This document shows, one piece after another, positions 1 through 5,270 of a stretch of DNA of 5,643 nucleotides. Source of the stretch: Anthropogastromicrobium aceti (GTDB taxonomy: Bacteria; Bacillota; Clostridia; Lachnospirales; Lachnospiraceae); assembly GCF_025567095.1 (NCBI RefSeq), contig NZ_JAOQJH010000052.1. One strand, written 5' to 3'. A model generated the notes under the pieces. That model worked only from the letters and a program-made list of their open reading frames with translations. It had not been told where the DNA came from and made no database searches. Each line of letters opens with the position of its first letter. Position 1 is the first letter of the stretch. The translations under genes and the position numbers were made by a program.

Positions 1-61
1 AGATACAATTTTGCCTAAGCTTATGTCTGGTGAACTGAACATTTCTGCTCTGGACATTTAA
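1..61 (+). CDS. hsdS: Type I restriction-modification specificity subunit HsdS, 3' end only
   Basis: This is the last 19 codons of a plus-strand gene that begins before the window. Reading from base 2 gives DTILPKLMSGELNISALDI and a TAA stop at 59-61. The segment LPKLMSGEL followed by a short acidic tail is the characteristic C-terminus of HsdS, the subunit that gives a type I restriction-modification complex its DNA target. The gene is probably the expressed copy, downstream of hsdR/hsdM outside the window, but that is inference. Its stop overlaps the stop of the convergent silent cassette: the palindrome TTAA at 58-61 holds both stop codons. Confidence 0.88.
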   Translation, partial: DTILPKLMSGELNISALDI

Positions 62-65
62 GCCG

Positions 66-80
66 CTAAATTCTTGTTTA
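66..80 (-). repeat. 15-bp inverted repeat, left copy (candidate recombinase site in hsdS cassette)
   Basis: On the minus strand this reads TAAACAAGAATTTAG. It is identical to the plus-strand sequence at 5567-5581, so the two form a distant inverted repeat. It covers codons for the conserved INKNL segment just before the end of the silent cassette. Similarity stops at both edges apart from scattered bases. The core has a small dyad, TAAA and TTTA around the 6-base centre TTCTTG, a layout compatible with a tyrosine-recombinase crossover site. Its role as the crossover point is inferred. Confidence 0.75.
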
Positions 81-448
81 TTTTCCTATTTTTTTCAACT
101 TTATCATCAACAAGGGTCAATAATTTTCCCACTTTATTTTGTATTTTTATATCAGGCAATTCTATTTCCAGTTTTTTAATATCGACCATGTTCAAATGAT
201 TAACAGTCGCTCCATTACTTGCTCTTAGAAGACGAGTTTGCATTCTTGGTGATAGAAGATAATATACCAAATAATTTGGATTTACTTTTTCTTTATTAGG
301 ACGAATTAATACTGTTCTCTGTCCCAGACAAACATTTTGACCTTTTTTTATAATAGCAATATTTCCCACGGGTGCTTCTCTTGCTAAAATTAAATCATTT
401 TCCCTAGGTGTAGCTCGTTTGTTCCGTTCAATATATACTTCTTCTGAC

Positions 449-456
449 ACTTTATG
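449..456. repeat. 8-bp target site duplication of the IS66 element, left copy
   Basis: ACTTTATG directly abuts the left IS end and is repeated exactly at 3407-3414 next to the right end. Eight bases is the usual duplication length for IS66-family elements. Confidence 0.93.
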
Positions 457-471
457 GTAAGCGATGAATAA
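457..471 (+). repeat. IS66 terminal inverted repeat, left end
   Basis: GTAAGCGATGAATAA is the exact reverse complement of 3392-3406. Beyond these 15 bases the two ends diverge, with only scattered matches. Confidence 0.93.
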
Positions 472-491
472 GGCTACGTTCACGACCTACA

Positions 492-516
492 GGGAACCTC
501 AAATTGAGAGGTTCCC
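492..516 (-). other. Perfect 9-bp stem-loop overlapping the transposase stop codon
   Basis: GGGAACCTC (492-500) and GAGGTTCCC (508-516) pair perfectly around a 7-base loop, and the tnpC stop (499-501) lies in the stem and loop. In the minus-strand transcript no U-run follows the stem, so it is not a standard intrinsic terminator. Its position at the 3' end of the IS operon fits an mRNA-end-stabilising or weak terminating hairpin, or a structure limiting read-through across the IS end. The role is inferred. Confidence 0.6.
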
Positions 517-1932
517 ACGGTTTTCAGGTTTTTCAATTGATGTATCAGTTACACCTGAACATTTCTCTTTTATGAAGTCACTCCATGGCATTAACTGTTC
601 TATGCCTGCGGGCTCATCTTTGTAGTCCGGCATATACAGCAGCAGAGTGTACAGATATTGATAAACATTCAGGTTGTTTGCTTTGGCTGTCTCAATCAGG
701 CTTAGGACAGTTGCACTTGCACGGGCTCCATCTACCGTGTTATGGAACAGGAAGTTCTTTCGTCCCATAACATAAGATTTCACTCGCCTTTCAGCGGCAT
801 TGTTGGAAATTTCACATCTTCCGTCCTGCAGATAGTTCATGAGCGTTTCCTTATGATTGAAAGCATAGTTCACTGCCTTCTCCAGCTTGCTTCCGCCTGT
901 TGGTGAAAGTGTTTCAAGCCAGCTCCAGAATTCTTCCCAGATCCGTGGCTGTGTTTCAAGGCGTTTTTGTTTGCGTTCATCTGCCGGAAGATCTTTATAA
1001 AGTCGCTCTTCATAAAACAGTCGGTTACAGAACTCTACACCTTTTTGAGCCGCACTGAGTTTCTCGTTAGAAGCTGTCTTATCATCTGGTTTTTCTTGTG
1101 CCTGTTCAGAATTAATATCCAACAACTTCTGCTTTTTTCGACGTTCCGCAGGAATCGCTTCAAAGAACTTTCGACGACAGTGTGCAAGACAACATGCCAG
1201 AACAACGTCCTCGATTCTTCCATACGCAGAATAGCCGTCGCATTGAAGCATTCCGGTAAAGCCGGCTAAAAACTTGATTGGATGATCGCCTCCACGTCCT
1301 GAGCAATAATCATACAGAACGATTTTGGGTTCACCATCTGTCCCACTCAGATAAACCCACATGTAGGACTTCGATGTTGCGGCCTTTCCTTCTTCATGAA
1401 GTACCTGGCATGGAACTTCATCTGCATGAATAACTGATCGGCTGATCAGCTCCACATGCATCGCCTGATAAATCGGTAACAGGTATTCCAAAGCACATGT
1501 GTTATACCAGTTAGCGGCGGTCTCGCGCGGAAGTGGAACTCCTTTTTCTTTCCAGTCCTTTTCCTGTCTGTAGAAAGGCAGATGCAAAAAGCTTTTCTGG
1601 TACATAACCATAGCGACCATATCCGGTGATGCCGGACTATGCGGCATTAATGCGGTTGGGGTCTTTGCTTGTGTGATTGTGGTATCATCCTCTTCACGGC
1701 AGACCGGACAGATCAGCTTTTCCTGCATGTAACGGACACGCACTACCTTAGCCGGAGTAATTCGCAGTTCTTCACGGATAAAGGTATATCCCATATGTTC
1801 CATTTCTGCACCACAGTCTGGACAAAGGCGCTCTTGCTGTGGAACATCGCATAAGACTTCTTCTATCGGAAGGAGTGCATAAAGATCATCACGTTTAGCC
1901 TTTTTCTTTCTGGTACGTGTATGTTCTTTCAC
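499..1932 (-). CDS. tnpC: IS66 family transposase TnpC, catalytic part (downstream frame)
   Basis: This is the catalytic DDE transposase of the IS. In the 477-residue reading it shows a four-cysteine zinc-finger-like region (C37-x2-C40 and C75-x2-C78), then the IS66 catalytic core: Asp171 in HADEVP, Asp232 in CDGYSAY and Glu381 in NNAAERR. An inserted basic/charged stretch lies at about 260-325. The C-terminal IS66 tail (SLIETAKANNLNVYQYL) follows at 411-427. It lacks the usual N-terminal coiled coil, which is encoded by the overlapping frame upstream. The GTG at 1932 overlaps the upstream TGA (GTGA) and has no good ribosome site, so it is unlikely to be the true start. The same frame stays open upstream to the A-run at 1987-1994, encoding an acidic linker (QTDEPVCEEASEQESG). 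A -1 shift there would give a protein of about 573 residues. Confidence 0.93.
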   Translation of the reverse strand: MKEHTRTRKKKAKRDDLYALLPIEEVLCDVPQQERLCPDCGAEMEHMGYTFIREELRITPAKVVRVRYMQEKLICPVCREEDDTTITQAKTPTALMPHSPASPDMVAMVMYQKSFLHLPFYRQEKDWKEKGVPLPRETAANWYNTCALEYLLPIYQAMHVELISRSVIHADEVPCQVLHEEGKAATSKSYMWVYLSGTDGEPKIVLYDYCSGRGGDHPIKFLAGFTGMLQCDGYSAYGRIEDVVLACCLAHCRRKFFEAIPAERRKKQKLLDINSEQAQEKPDDKTASNEKLSAAQKGVEFCNRLFYEERLYKDLPADERKQKRLETQPRIWEEFWSWLETLSPTGGSKLEKAVNYAFNHKETLMNYLQDGRCEISNNAAERRVKSYVMGRKNFLFHNTVDGARASATVLSLIETAKANNLNVYQYLYTLLLYMPDYKDEPAGIEQLMPWSDFIKEKCSGVTDTSIEKPENRGNLSI

Positions 1933-2219
1933 AGGGATACCGGATTCCTGCTCGGAGGCTTCTTCACAAACAGGTTCATCAGTTTGTTTTTTTTACTTTT
2001 TTCGCTGGATATTCCAAAAAACTTTCTTTTGAATTCATTTAGTGTTTCGGTCAGATTTGCGATTGTTGCCTTAAGATCAACTGCGTTTTCCTGAAGCATT
2101 TTTACTGTTGCCTCAAGATTTTTAATCGTTGCTTGAAGGGTAGCAATCGTTTCATCTTTCTCATTCAGACGTTCTTTCAGCATCTGAATTAATTCCTGAG
2201 TCTGATCCAACTCCTGCAT
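1929..2219 (-). CDS. tnpC: IS66 transposase TnpC, N-terminal coiled-coil part (upstream frame)
   Basis: This is the 5' portion of tnpC. I start it at ATG 2219 (MQELDQTQELI) because GGAGG at 2229-2233 lies 9 bases upstream. The longer open frame above it has no such support and reads like leader sequence. Residues about 8-62 are a strong coiled coil built of heptads such as LQATIKN, LEATVKM and LKATIAN. They are followed by FKRKFFGISSEKSKK, matching the usual IS66 RKxFG-SSEK junction before the zinc-finger region. After about residue 77 the frame departs from the expected acidic linker and ends as a basic tail at TGA 1929-1931. This confirms that the real product continues in the -1 frame. On its own the 96-residue product would be a dimerisation domain without catalysis, conceivably an inhibitor. 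Confidence 0.85.
   Translation of the reverse strand: MQELDQTQELIQMLKERLNEKDETIATLQATIKNLEATVKMLQENAVDLKATIANLTETLNEFKRKFFGISSEKSKKNKLMNLFVKKPPSRNPVSL
1986..1994 (-). other. Run of eight A with slippery heptamer A-AAA-AAC: tnpC frameshift point
   Basis: Read on the minus strand, the upstream tnpC frame runs AGT AAA AAA AAC and stops about 20 codons later at 1929-1931. Its last bases form A-AAA-AAC, aligned with the reading frame as X-XXY-YYZ. A -1 slip here continues as AAA AAA CAA ACT GAT into the catalytic frame. A ninth A would give the same in-frame join, so a one-base deletion or a sequencing slip in the homopolymer is equally possible. I do not see a strong downstream stimulatory hairpin. 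Confidence 0.7.
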
Positions 2220-2298
2220 TCGTGCTTTCCTCCTTCCTTTTTTCTGAGTGCTATTATAAAGGAAAAACAGGCATGGTGCAACCAGACGCAAAAAGAGC

Positions 2299-2443
2299 TT
2301 CGTCATTCTGACGAATACTGTTTTGTGGATAACTCAGCTGTCAGATGACAGTACAACTGCAACACTCAGGCATTGGAGTCCAATCTGTCCACAAACAGGC
2401 GTATTCCTCAGCGAAGACTTGGGGACAAGTCCCCTATACGGGG
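2299..2443 (-). other. Inverted-repeat-rich tnpB-tnpC intergenic region
   Basis: Several dyads lie close together in the 272 bases between tnpB and tnpC. TTCGTCA/TGACGAA pair at 2299-2305 and 2309-2315. CTGTTTTGTGGA (2318-2329) pairs with TCCACAAACAG (2388-2398) with one bulge. That outer pair encloses CTGTCA-GA-TGACAG (2338-2351) and TTGGA-G-TCCAA (2373-2383). GGGGAC/GTCCCC (2421-2426, 2429-2434) competes with CCCC/GGGG (2431-2434, 2440-2443). In the transcript this could form a branched fold with an alternative hairpin ahead of the tnpC ribosome site. No long gene is seen here. Function is unknown; control of tnpC expression or transcript protection is a guess. Confidence 0.5.
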
Positions 2444-2491
2444 AAGAAACGATTTTAAAAACTTTTTGAGATTCTTTGTTTTTCATAAAAA

Positions 2492-2851
2492 CTAGAAGTC
2501 TTTTCGTTTGTCCCCGGCATGAATAGCTTTCGGTTGGTCAATGCTCAGTCCTTCAGTCAGCCAGCGAAACTGCTGACGGGTTAATTGACGGGCTTCACTG
2601 GCATTTGTAGGCCATTGAAAACGTCCGCTTCCGTCAAGCCTTTTTTGCAGTAATACAAAGCCGTCTTTATCGAAGTGAAGTGCTTTGATTTTTCGTTTGT
2701 CTCTCCCACAGAACAGATACAGTGCATTCGCATATGGATCTAGTTCGTATTTATCACGAATAATCGCCATTAAGCCATCGAAGCTTTTTCTCATATCGGT
2801 CCTGCCGGTGATCAGGTAGATCTTCGATACACCGGACAGATCGCCTAACAC
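2492..2851 (-). CDS. tnpB: IS66 family accessory protein TnpB (IS66 Orf2)
   Basis: This 119-residue protein is the second gene of IS66 elements, required with TnpA and TnpC for efficient transposition in studied members, although its biochemical role is unclear. The recognisable family pattern is MLGDLSGVSKIYLITGRTDM at the start, then RKSFDGL near residue 21, ALYLFCGRDKRKIKAL at about 43-58, and DGFVLLQKRL at about 63-72 before FQWP. Its length is normal for the family. The start is GTG at 2851, inside the last codons of tnpA (7-base overlap). With no clear ribosome site of its own, it is probably translated by coupling to tnpA. Confidence 0.95.
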   Translation of the reverse strand: MLGDLSGVSKIYLITGRTDMRKSFDGLMAIIRDKYELDPYANALYLFCGRDKRKIKALHFDKDGFVLLQKRLDGSGRFQWPTNASEARQLTRQQFRWLTEGLSIDQPKAIHAGDKRKDF

Positions 2852-3234
2852 AGGCGATGCAGCGCTGACAGAGTATGAAAGATTACACTTTCGGACGCTG
2901 CATTTGTGATTCCGATCTGAAAGCCATTGATCTGCACAAGAATTGCTGCATCTGCCTTTGCGTCCTTTGATAGACAGGACTGAGGATGTTCCGATACAGC
3001 CGGCTGTTCAAATGCAACTTGAACAACTTCCTGTTTTTGTGCAGTCAGAGTTGTTTTTGAATGAGACTCCGGTATTTCACAGGCTCTCTTGCGGAATTTC
3101 TGAATCTGGTAATAAAAGTTACTCGGACAGATTTGATGCGTCTCGCACCATTGCTTATCCGTAAGTCCACTCAAGCGGCACTCCTGAATCAGAGAAAGCC
3201 ACTCCTCATCTGTACGATATTTTCTTTTTGTCAT
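2845..3234 (-). CDS. tnpA: IS66 family accessory protein TnpA (IS66 Orf1, helix-turn-helix)
   Basis: This 129-residue protein is the first gene of the IS66 operon. Residues 1-50 have the TnpA N-terminal pattern: basic start, EEWLSLIQECRLSGLTDKQW, then CPSNFYYQIQKFRKR, a helix-turn-helix fold related to other transposase Orf1 proteins and probably binding the IS ends. The middle is low in conservation, and the C-terminal part (about 93-129) includes VQINGFQIGI, common in this family. ATG 3234 is preceded by AGGAGT at 3246-3251, with 11 bases between. The 172-base stretch from here to the IS end should hold the IS promoter, but I see no convincing -35/-10 pair. Confidence 0.92.
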   Translation of the reverse strand: MTKRKYRTDEEWLSLIQECRLSGLTDKQWCETHQICPSNFYYQIQKFRKRACEIPESHSKTTLTAQKQEVVQVAFEQPAVSEHPQSCLSKDAKADAAILVQINGFQIGITNAASESVIFHTLSALHRLC

Positions 3235-3391
3235 AGGTGTCGTTTACTCCTAATGTTATTTAGAGTGGATATAGCACAGGCTCCAAATGATTTGAAGTAA
3301 AATGGTCCTAAGTGCAAAACTGAGAAACAGAAGACTTGCCACTCCATGCAATAATTATGACACGGTTTAGGCAGATATGGAATCCGGGGTG

Positions 3392-3406
3392 TTATTCATC
3401 GCTTAC
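3392..3406 (-). repeat. IS66 terminal inverted repeat, right end
   Basis: On the minus strand this reads GTAAGCGATGAATAA, identical to the left end. The first IS base completes a GTG codon of the interrupted hsdS cassette, and the next three bases (TAA, 3403-3405) stop its reading frame. Confidence 0.93.
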
Positions 3407-3543
3407 ACTTTATGTACATTATCTAAAAGCAATCGTCCTTTTCCAATATTGGGAGTTCTTATCAACGGATATCCTTTTCCCTCATCTGGTGCTGTAGAGT
3501 GTGGGCAATCAACAATTAATTCACATATCTCCATTAATCTCAC
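3403..3543 (-). pseudogene. hsdS: Silent hsdS half-cassette, 5' part, truncated by IS66
   Basis: This is the 5' piece of the cassette that continues at 58-456. It starts at GTG 3543, chosen because AGGAGGT at 3552-3558 is 8 bases upstream; the ATG at 3534 would be 17 bases away. The protein begins VRLMEICELIVDCPHST, a familiar HsdS opening (LVDCPHSTP-type recognition domain), followed by YPLIRTPNIGKGRLLLDNVHKV. Translation then meets TAA in the IS terminal repeat, leaving a 46-residue peptide. Joining codon 46 (GTG) to SEEVYIERNKR at the other side of the IS gives a seamless recognition domain. So the gene was intact before insertion and is otherwise undamaged. Confidence 0.88.
3407..3414. 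repeat. 8-bp target site duplication of the IS66 element, right copy
   Basis: ACTTTATG is identical to 449-456 and directly follows the right IS end. Confidence 0.93.
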
Positions 3544-3551
3544 TTTTCTGT

Positions 3552-3558
3552 ACCTCCT
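3552..3558 (-). promoter_or_regulatory. Ribosome binding site fixing the hsdS cassette start at GTG 3543
   Basis: The minus strand reads AGGAGGT, a near-perfect Shine-Dalgarno match, 8 bases before GTG. Its presence shows that the cassette carries its own translation start, unlike a purely internal donor fragment. Confidence 0.8.
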
Positions 3559-3567
3559 ATCTCTATA

Positions 3568-3645
3568 AGCGTTGATTGCTAAAATACATGTGGCTTTTAT
3601 AGCTTTCCAACACAAATATGTCCAATTTATATTCAATTCAACGCT
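3568..3645. repeat. 8-bp inverted repeat flanking the candidate hsdS cassette promoter
   Basis: AGCGTTGA (3568-3575) and TCAACGCT (3638-3645) are exact reverse complements, 62 bases apart, and enclose the candidate promoter. Arms this short at this distance could easily arise by chance. Confidence 0.4.
3596..3625 (-). promoter_or_regulatory. Candidate promoter of the hsdS cassette
   Basis: The minus strand has TTGGAC (3620-3625), an 18-base spacer, then TATAAA (3596-3601), about 40 bases before the ribosome site. Both boxes are reasonable sigma-A matches. It lies in the 120-base gap between the recombinase stop and the cassette start. Read-through from the recombinase gene is an alternative source of transcription. 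Confidence 0.45.
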
Positions 3646-3663
3646 AAGTTATTTAATCATATT

Positions 3664-4647
3664 TTAACCTATATATTTCCTATGAGCTTGTTTTACATTG
3701 CTCTGCTTTACCATAGCATATTGCAATGTCGTATCTATGCGCTTATGACCCAACAATTGCTGCAATTGCTCTATCGGCATTCCTTTGTCAATCGCCATGG
3801 TTGCAAGTGTTCTTCTAAACTTATGTGGATGAACCTTTTCAATTTCTAATTCTTTACCCATTTTCCGCAGTCTTGTTTCAATACCTCCAATTTTAATTCT
3901 TTCAAATGGAGAACGCAGTGTTACAAATAATGCTGGATTTTCATCTGTTCTGCTATTGATATAATTCTGCAAATGTATCTTTGTTCTAGCATCAAAATAT
4001 ACTACTCGTTCTTTATCACCTTTACCAAAGACAACGCATTCGCGTTCATTGAAATCAATATCTGCCTTATTCAGCAACACCATCTCGCCAATACGCATTC
4101 CTGTTGATGCAAGCATATCTATAATTGCAAGATCACGAAGCTCTACACAATTATCGCGCATTTTCTCTAAGTCTTCATCTGTATATGTTTCTTTTACATT
4201 AGTCGCTGTTTTCACCTTATGAATTCTGCGAACTGGACTTTTTATAATATAGTCCTCATCTTCTAGCCATGAAAAAAAACTAGACAAAATTCTCCGGATA
4301 TTATCAATGGTCACTCGGCTTGGACTATTTTTCTGCTTATAATTAGTTAAATATGTTCGCAAGTCTTCAGTCTGTATATGACGAACACTTTTTCCAACTG
4401 CTTCGGCCATATTTTCTATCGTGGTTCGATAATATTTCAATGTTTTTTCTGAGCAGCCTTCAATACGTTTTGCCGTTATAAAGGAATCAATCAACTGATT
4501 GCCATCATCTTCATCACTTTTTGTTTGCGTTTTTATTTCACAATCAAACAATTCATGCTCCAACACACTTTTTAATCGCTGTAGTTGTACATTATCAAGA
4601 TGCTGCAACATTTGCTGAATAATTGATTCAATAATTTGCTGTTTCAT
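3664..4647 (-). CDS. XerD-like tyrosine recombinase, probable hsdS DNA invertase
   Basis: This 327-residue site-specific recombinase cuts and rejoins DNA through a 3'-phosphotyrosine link. Residues 1-48 are a helical, Gln/Glu-rich extension. A SAM-like core-binding domain spans about 50-138. The catalytic domain follows, with the full residue set: Arg185 (STGMRIGE), Lys209 (GKGDKERVV), His275 and Arg278 (HPHKFRRT), His301 (LLGHKRIDTT) and Tyr310 (TLQYAMV). The spacings match XerD. ATG 4647 has AAGGAGG at 4658-4664, 10 bases upstream; the ATG nearer that site, at 4657, is out of frame. Recombinases of this type beside hsdS genes invert hsdS segments in other Firmicutes (the pneumococcal PsrA/CreX example). 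Its position between inverted hsdS fragments supports that role. It is intact and probably active. An integrase of a degraded element is the alternative. Confidence 0.92.
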   Translation of the reverse strand: MKQQIIESIIQQMLQHLDNVQLQRLKSVLEHELFDCEIKTQTKSDEDDGNQLIDSFITAKRIEGCSEKTLKYYRTTIENMAEAVGKSVRHIQTEDLRTYLTNYKQKNSPSRVTIDNIRRILSSFFSWLEDEDYIIKSPVRRIHKVKTATNVKETYTDEDLEKMRDNCVELRDLAIIDMLASTGMRIGEMVLLNKADIDFNERECVVFGKGDKERVVYFDARTKIHLQNYINSRTDENPALFVTLRSPFERIKIGGIETRLRKMGKELEIEKVHPHKFRRTLATMAIDKGMPIEQLQQLLGHKRIDTTLQYAMVKQSNVKQAHRKYIG

Positions 4648-4682
4648 AAGTAGTCATCCTCCTTCTTTTCCAGAGAACGACT

Positions 4683-4718
4683 CAACGGCAGTTCTATTGG
4701 TTTTTACTTCTGCCGTTG
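4683..4718. repeat. 9-bp inverted repeat in the recombinase leader
   Basis: CAACGGCAG (4683-4691) and CTGCCGTTG (4710-4718) are perfect reverse complements with an 18-base spacer, just upstream of the recombinase ribosome site. No U-run follows on either strand, so it is not a typical terminator. It could be an operator, a leader hairpin or a recombinase binding site. A TATAAT box (minus strand, 4756-4761) lies upstream without a clear -35, so the repeat would sit in the 5' leader of any transcript from there. Confidence 0.55.
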
Positions 4719-4768
4719 CTAGAAGTGTTAATCAATCAGTAAAAAATATCCTACTATTATAAAGAAAT

Positions 4769-5047
4769 TTATTCTCCATAGTATCCTGTCTTAGCTAGCT
4801 CGCGCCACTTAAAATACATTTCCTTATAATTTTCCTTTATAAATTCTCTTATTTGTCGAACCTCTCGATCATTTAATTGTCCCTGCTTTTCTACAGTGGT
4901 ATCGCCATTGCTCTTAACAAAAAATTTAGCTGATCCCGCTTCTGTAAGTCTTCTATCACTTGCATGTACATGCATCGCCTCAATGACACAGCTTGCAGTG
5001 TAATAAAGGTAATAACCGCATACTTTAAATCCGTAATATTTAGGCAT
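4769..5047 (-). CDS. Small DUF4160-like protein
   Basis: This 92-residue protein starts at ATG 5047 (MPKYYGFKVCGYYLYYT), chosen because GGAGG ends 6 bases upstream. The frame is open further upstream, but that part overlaps the preceding gene and reads like its shadow. It resembles the DUF4160 family: a short N-terminal beta region, an HVH motif at 26-28, AKFFV near 40-44, a polar stretch, then a C-terminal helix (NDREVRQIREFIKENYKEMY) and a conserved Trp (81). DUF4160 proteins are of unknown function and often occur in small gene pairs, sometimes suggested to be toxin-antitoxin-like. It is the last of three tightly packed genes, starting 1 base after the stop of the one before. No signal peptide or membrane segment is seen. 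The family call is from memory of the pattern. Confidence 0.75.
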   Translation of the reverse strand: MPKYYGFKVCGYYLYYTASCVIEAMHVHASDRRLTEAGSAKFFVKSNGDTTVEKQGQLNDREVRQIREFIKENYKEMYFKWRELAKTGYYGE

Positions 5048-5048
5048 C

Positions 5049-5270
5049 TCACTCCTCCATAAATCGCTTATTCTTTTCGTAATAATCCAAAGCAATTTGG
5101 GTTTCAATATCGTCCATATTCGTTTCAACTACTCTGTCATTAAGAATCACTGCTGCATGATTCAAATAATCAAGATTCAGCACTCGAATATATTCACCGT
5201 CTCTTGTAAATGCATATCCATTAACTATCATATCAGCTTTATCAGCAATTTCTTTAATATCAAGCGGCAT
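5049..5270 (-). CDS. Conserved-looking small protein of unknown function (73 aa)
   Basis: I do not recognise this family with certainty. The 73-residue protein (MPLDIKEIADKADMIVNGYAF...) is acidic and soluble. A predicted N-terminal helix is followed by beta-like stretches (EYIRVLNL, HAAVILN) and a C-terminal helix (IETQIALDYYEKNKRFMEE). ATG 5270 lies 12 bases after GGAGG (5283-5287). A TTG at 5276 would be better spaced at 6 bases and would add two residues, so the start is not settled. The gene overlaps the preceding gene's end by 11 bases and is followed after 1 base by the DUF4160-like gene. This implies coupled translation and a shared task. Antitoxin or immunity roles are possible but unsupported. 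Confidence 0.8.
   Translation of the reverse strand: MPLDIKEIADKADMIVNGYAFTRDGEYIRVLNLDYLNHAAVILNDRVVETNMDDIETQIALDYYEKNKRFMEE

Larger units (their letters stand above)
58..456 (-). pseudogene. hsdS: Silent hsdS half-cassette, 3' part, separated from its start by IS66
   Basis: This is the larger piece of a one-domain HsdS cassette whose 5' piece lies at 3407-3543. The translation contains typical target-recognition-domain features: NDLILAREAPVGNIAII, then CLGQRTVLIRP, then GATVNHLNMVDIKKLEIELP. It is followed by the start of the conserved dimerisation helix (VDDKVEKNRKINKNL) and ends with AA and a stop. Excising the IS and one copy of the 8-bp duplication gives a continuous 175-codon frame from GTG at 3543. 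Full HsdS proteins of about 400 residues have two such halves, so this is one half. An open frame continues into the IS to a GTG at 483, but with no ribosome site, so this piece is probably not translated. The cassette is probably a silent donor of a recognition domain. A half-length S protein that dimerises is a less likely alternative. Confidence 0.88.
457..3406 (-). mobile_element. Complete IS66-family insertion sequence (2950 bp) inside the hsdS cassette
   Basis: The element is bounded by perfect 15-bp terminal inverted repeats (GTAAGCGATGAATAA) and an 8-bp direct duplication. GTAAGCG-type ends and 8-bp duplications are typical of IS66. It encodes the standard minus-strand gene set tnpA, tnpB and tnpC in that order, with tnpC split by a frame change at a run of A residues. 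Compared with the AT-rich genes around it, its coding part looks more GC-rich, in line with recent arrival. Identical duplications and identical terminal repeats also suggest a fairly recent insertion. I see no passenger gene. Whether it can still transpose depends on whether the tnpC frameshift is programmed or a mutation. Confidence 0.96.

Noticed and set aside
1..57. Minus-strand frame starting ATG at 57, in frame right after the cassette stop
   Set aside because: It is antisense to the recognisable C-terminal coding of the left-hand hsdS, and no ribosome site is seen.
492..516. Intrinsic terminator at the end of the IS operon
   Set aside because: The stem is perfect but no U-run follows in the direction of transcription, so I list it only as a stem-loop.
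967..1269. A 100-codon open frame on the plus strand
   Set aside because: It lies entirely antisense to the IS66 transposase, has no ribosome site, and reads as low-complexity shadow sequence.
3061..3300. Plus-strand open frames across tnpA and its leader
   Set aside because: They are antisense to tnpA, which has clear family features; the frames have no family features or start signals.
3544..3636. An N-terminal extension of the hsdS cassette starting at 3636
   Set aside because: It would pass through the candidate promoter and the strong ribosome site, and its sequence does not look like HsdS. GTG 3543 fits better.
5048..5128. An N-terminal extension of the DUF4160-like protein to 5128
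   Set aside because: It overlaps the upstream gene almost fully, and ATG 5047 has GGAGG at ideal spacing.
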